Of a stretch of DNA of 64,000 nucleotides, positions 63,743-64,000 are shown piece by piece. The DNA is taken from assembly GCA_018136815.1 (NCBI GenBank), contig CM030936.1, positions 1,657,694-1,721,693 of the forward strand, given 5' to 3'. The notes beneath the pieces were generated by a model. It was not told the origin of the DNA. It saw nothing but the letters and a program-made list of their open reading frames with translations, and searched no databases. A program made the translations under genes and the position numbers. Each line of letters opens with the position of its first letter. Positions within the stretch are counted from its first letter, which is position 1. The DNA comes from Isochrysis galbana (Eukaryota > Haptophyta > Isochrysidales > Isochrysidaceae).

Positions 63743-63918
63743 CAAGAATTTCTAATGCGCACGGTGCACGCTGCGCGCGCATACACTGTCAGACATGAAC
63801 ACAACACTCAGGATGAGCTAGACATCATATATTATTTAAGTGTTCCTATGCCCTTTCCTTTGCGTTCCGCCCAAGCACTCAAATTGCGTGCGCCAATCCT
63901 CAGCAAGAATCCCAACGT
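63743..63918. repeat. ~200-bp tandem repeat, unit 2
   Basis: Shorter by about 25 bp than unit 1 because of small deletions after CATACAC and in the middle. The window ends soon after with no gene visible. Confidence 0.85.
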
Positions 63919-64000
63919 TGAAAGTATCACCGCCATGGCGCACTTCCTGCGAAGCCAAGGATGTTGTGCACTGTGGTGCACCGACAACGCATGGATGAGG

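Overview
This window is nuclear DNA of a GC-rich, intron-bearing eukaryote, most likely a unicellular alga. The evidence is conserved eukaryote-only genes (FIP1, HYPK, SmF, RPL13A, NNF1/PMF1, an FCHO-type mu-homology domain, a uronyl 2-O-sulfotransferase-like enzyme), short GT-AG introns of about 90-210 bp, a proline-rich pherophorin-like membrane protein, and a heavy load of retrotransposons and DNA transposons. A haptophyte or similar secondary alga fits best, but that is inference and no marker here settles it. Nothing in the window looks bacterial or organellar.

Layout. 1-9.8 kb is a stack of Ty1/copia retrotransposons on the minus strand: an intact, apparently very young element (1724-6857, indistinguishable 258-bp LTRs, 5-bp target duplication, open 1507-codon gag-pol) inside a second copy of the same family, which is inside a third; the left edge is scrambled. 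10.3-12.3 kb codes for a Cys-rich membrane protein. 12.4-15.3 kb holds repeats and a decayed retroelement whose protease remnant sits next to a methyltransferase-like reading frame. 15.9-18.8 kb is a coiled-coil protein with six copies of a new-looking Gln/Trp repeat. 20.7-22.0 kb is FIP1. 22.9-24.8 kb is a less GC-rich segment with two unknown ORFs and 77-bp direct repeats. 25.5-29.1 kb is a divergent pair (proline-rich membrane protein and HYPK). 29.5-31.7 kb is repeats plus a Mutator-like fossil. 31.8-34.5 kb is a two-exon GH3 glycosidase. 35.4-36.3 kb is a dead hAT transposase. 36.7-40.1 kb is an F-box/LRR-like protein followed by MDP-1.

40.1-42.0 kb is repeats. 42.1-47.0 kb can be read as one 13-exon gene joining an AIR9-type A9 domain to an FCHO/muniscin mu-homology domain, with every intron phase consistent. 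47.4-48.6 kb is a carbohydrate sulfotransferase, 49.5-50.4 kb a four-exon kinetochore NNF1/PMF1 gene. 51.1-53.6 kb is a candidate 2.5-kb DNA transposon with 15-bp inverted ends; the same terminal motif recurs seven times across the window. 54.2-55.9 kb is a divergent RPL13A/SmF pair. 56.7-64.0 kb is almost entirely mobile or repetitive, with two related unknown small ORFs, two copies of a ~390-bp transposon end, a 635-bp inverted-repeat element and a tandem duplication at the edge.

The cellular genes cover mRNA 3'-end processing and splicing (FIP1, SmF), translation and nascent-chain handling (RPL13A, HYPK), the kinetochore (NNF1), membrane traffic (mu-homology protein) and glycan chemistry (GH3, sulfotransferase). 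They share no pathway; they are ordinary genes scattered among transposable elements. Exon boundaries were placed by hand from GT-AG sites, reading frame and family similarity and are untested.
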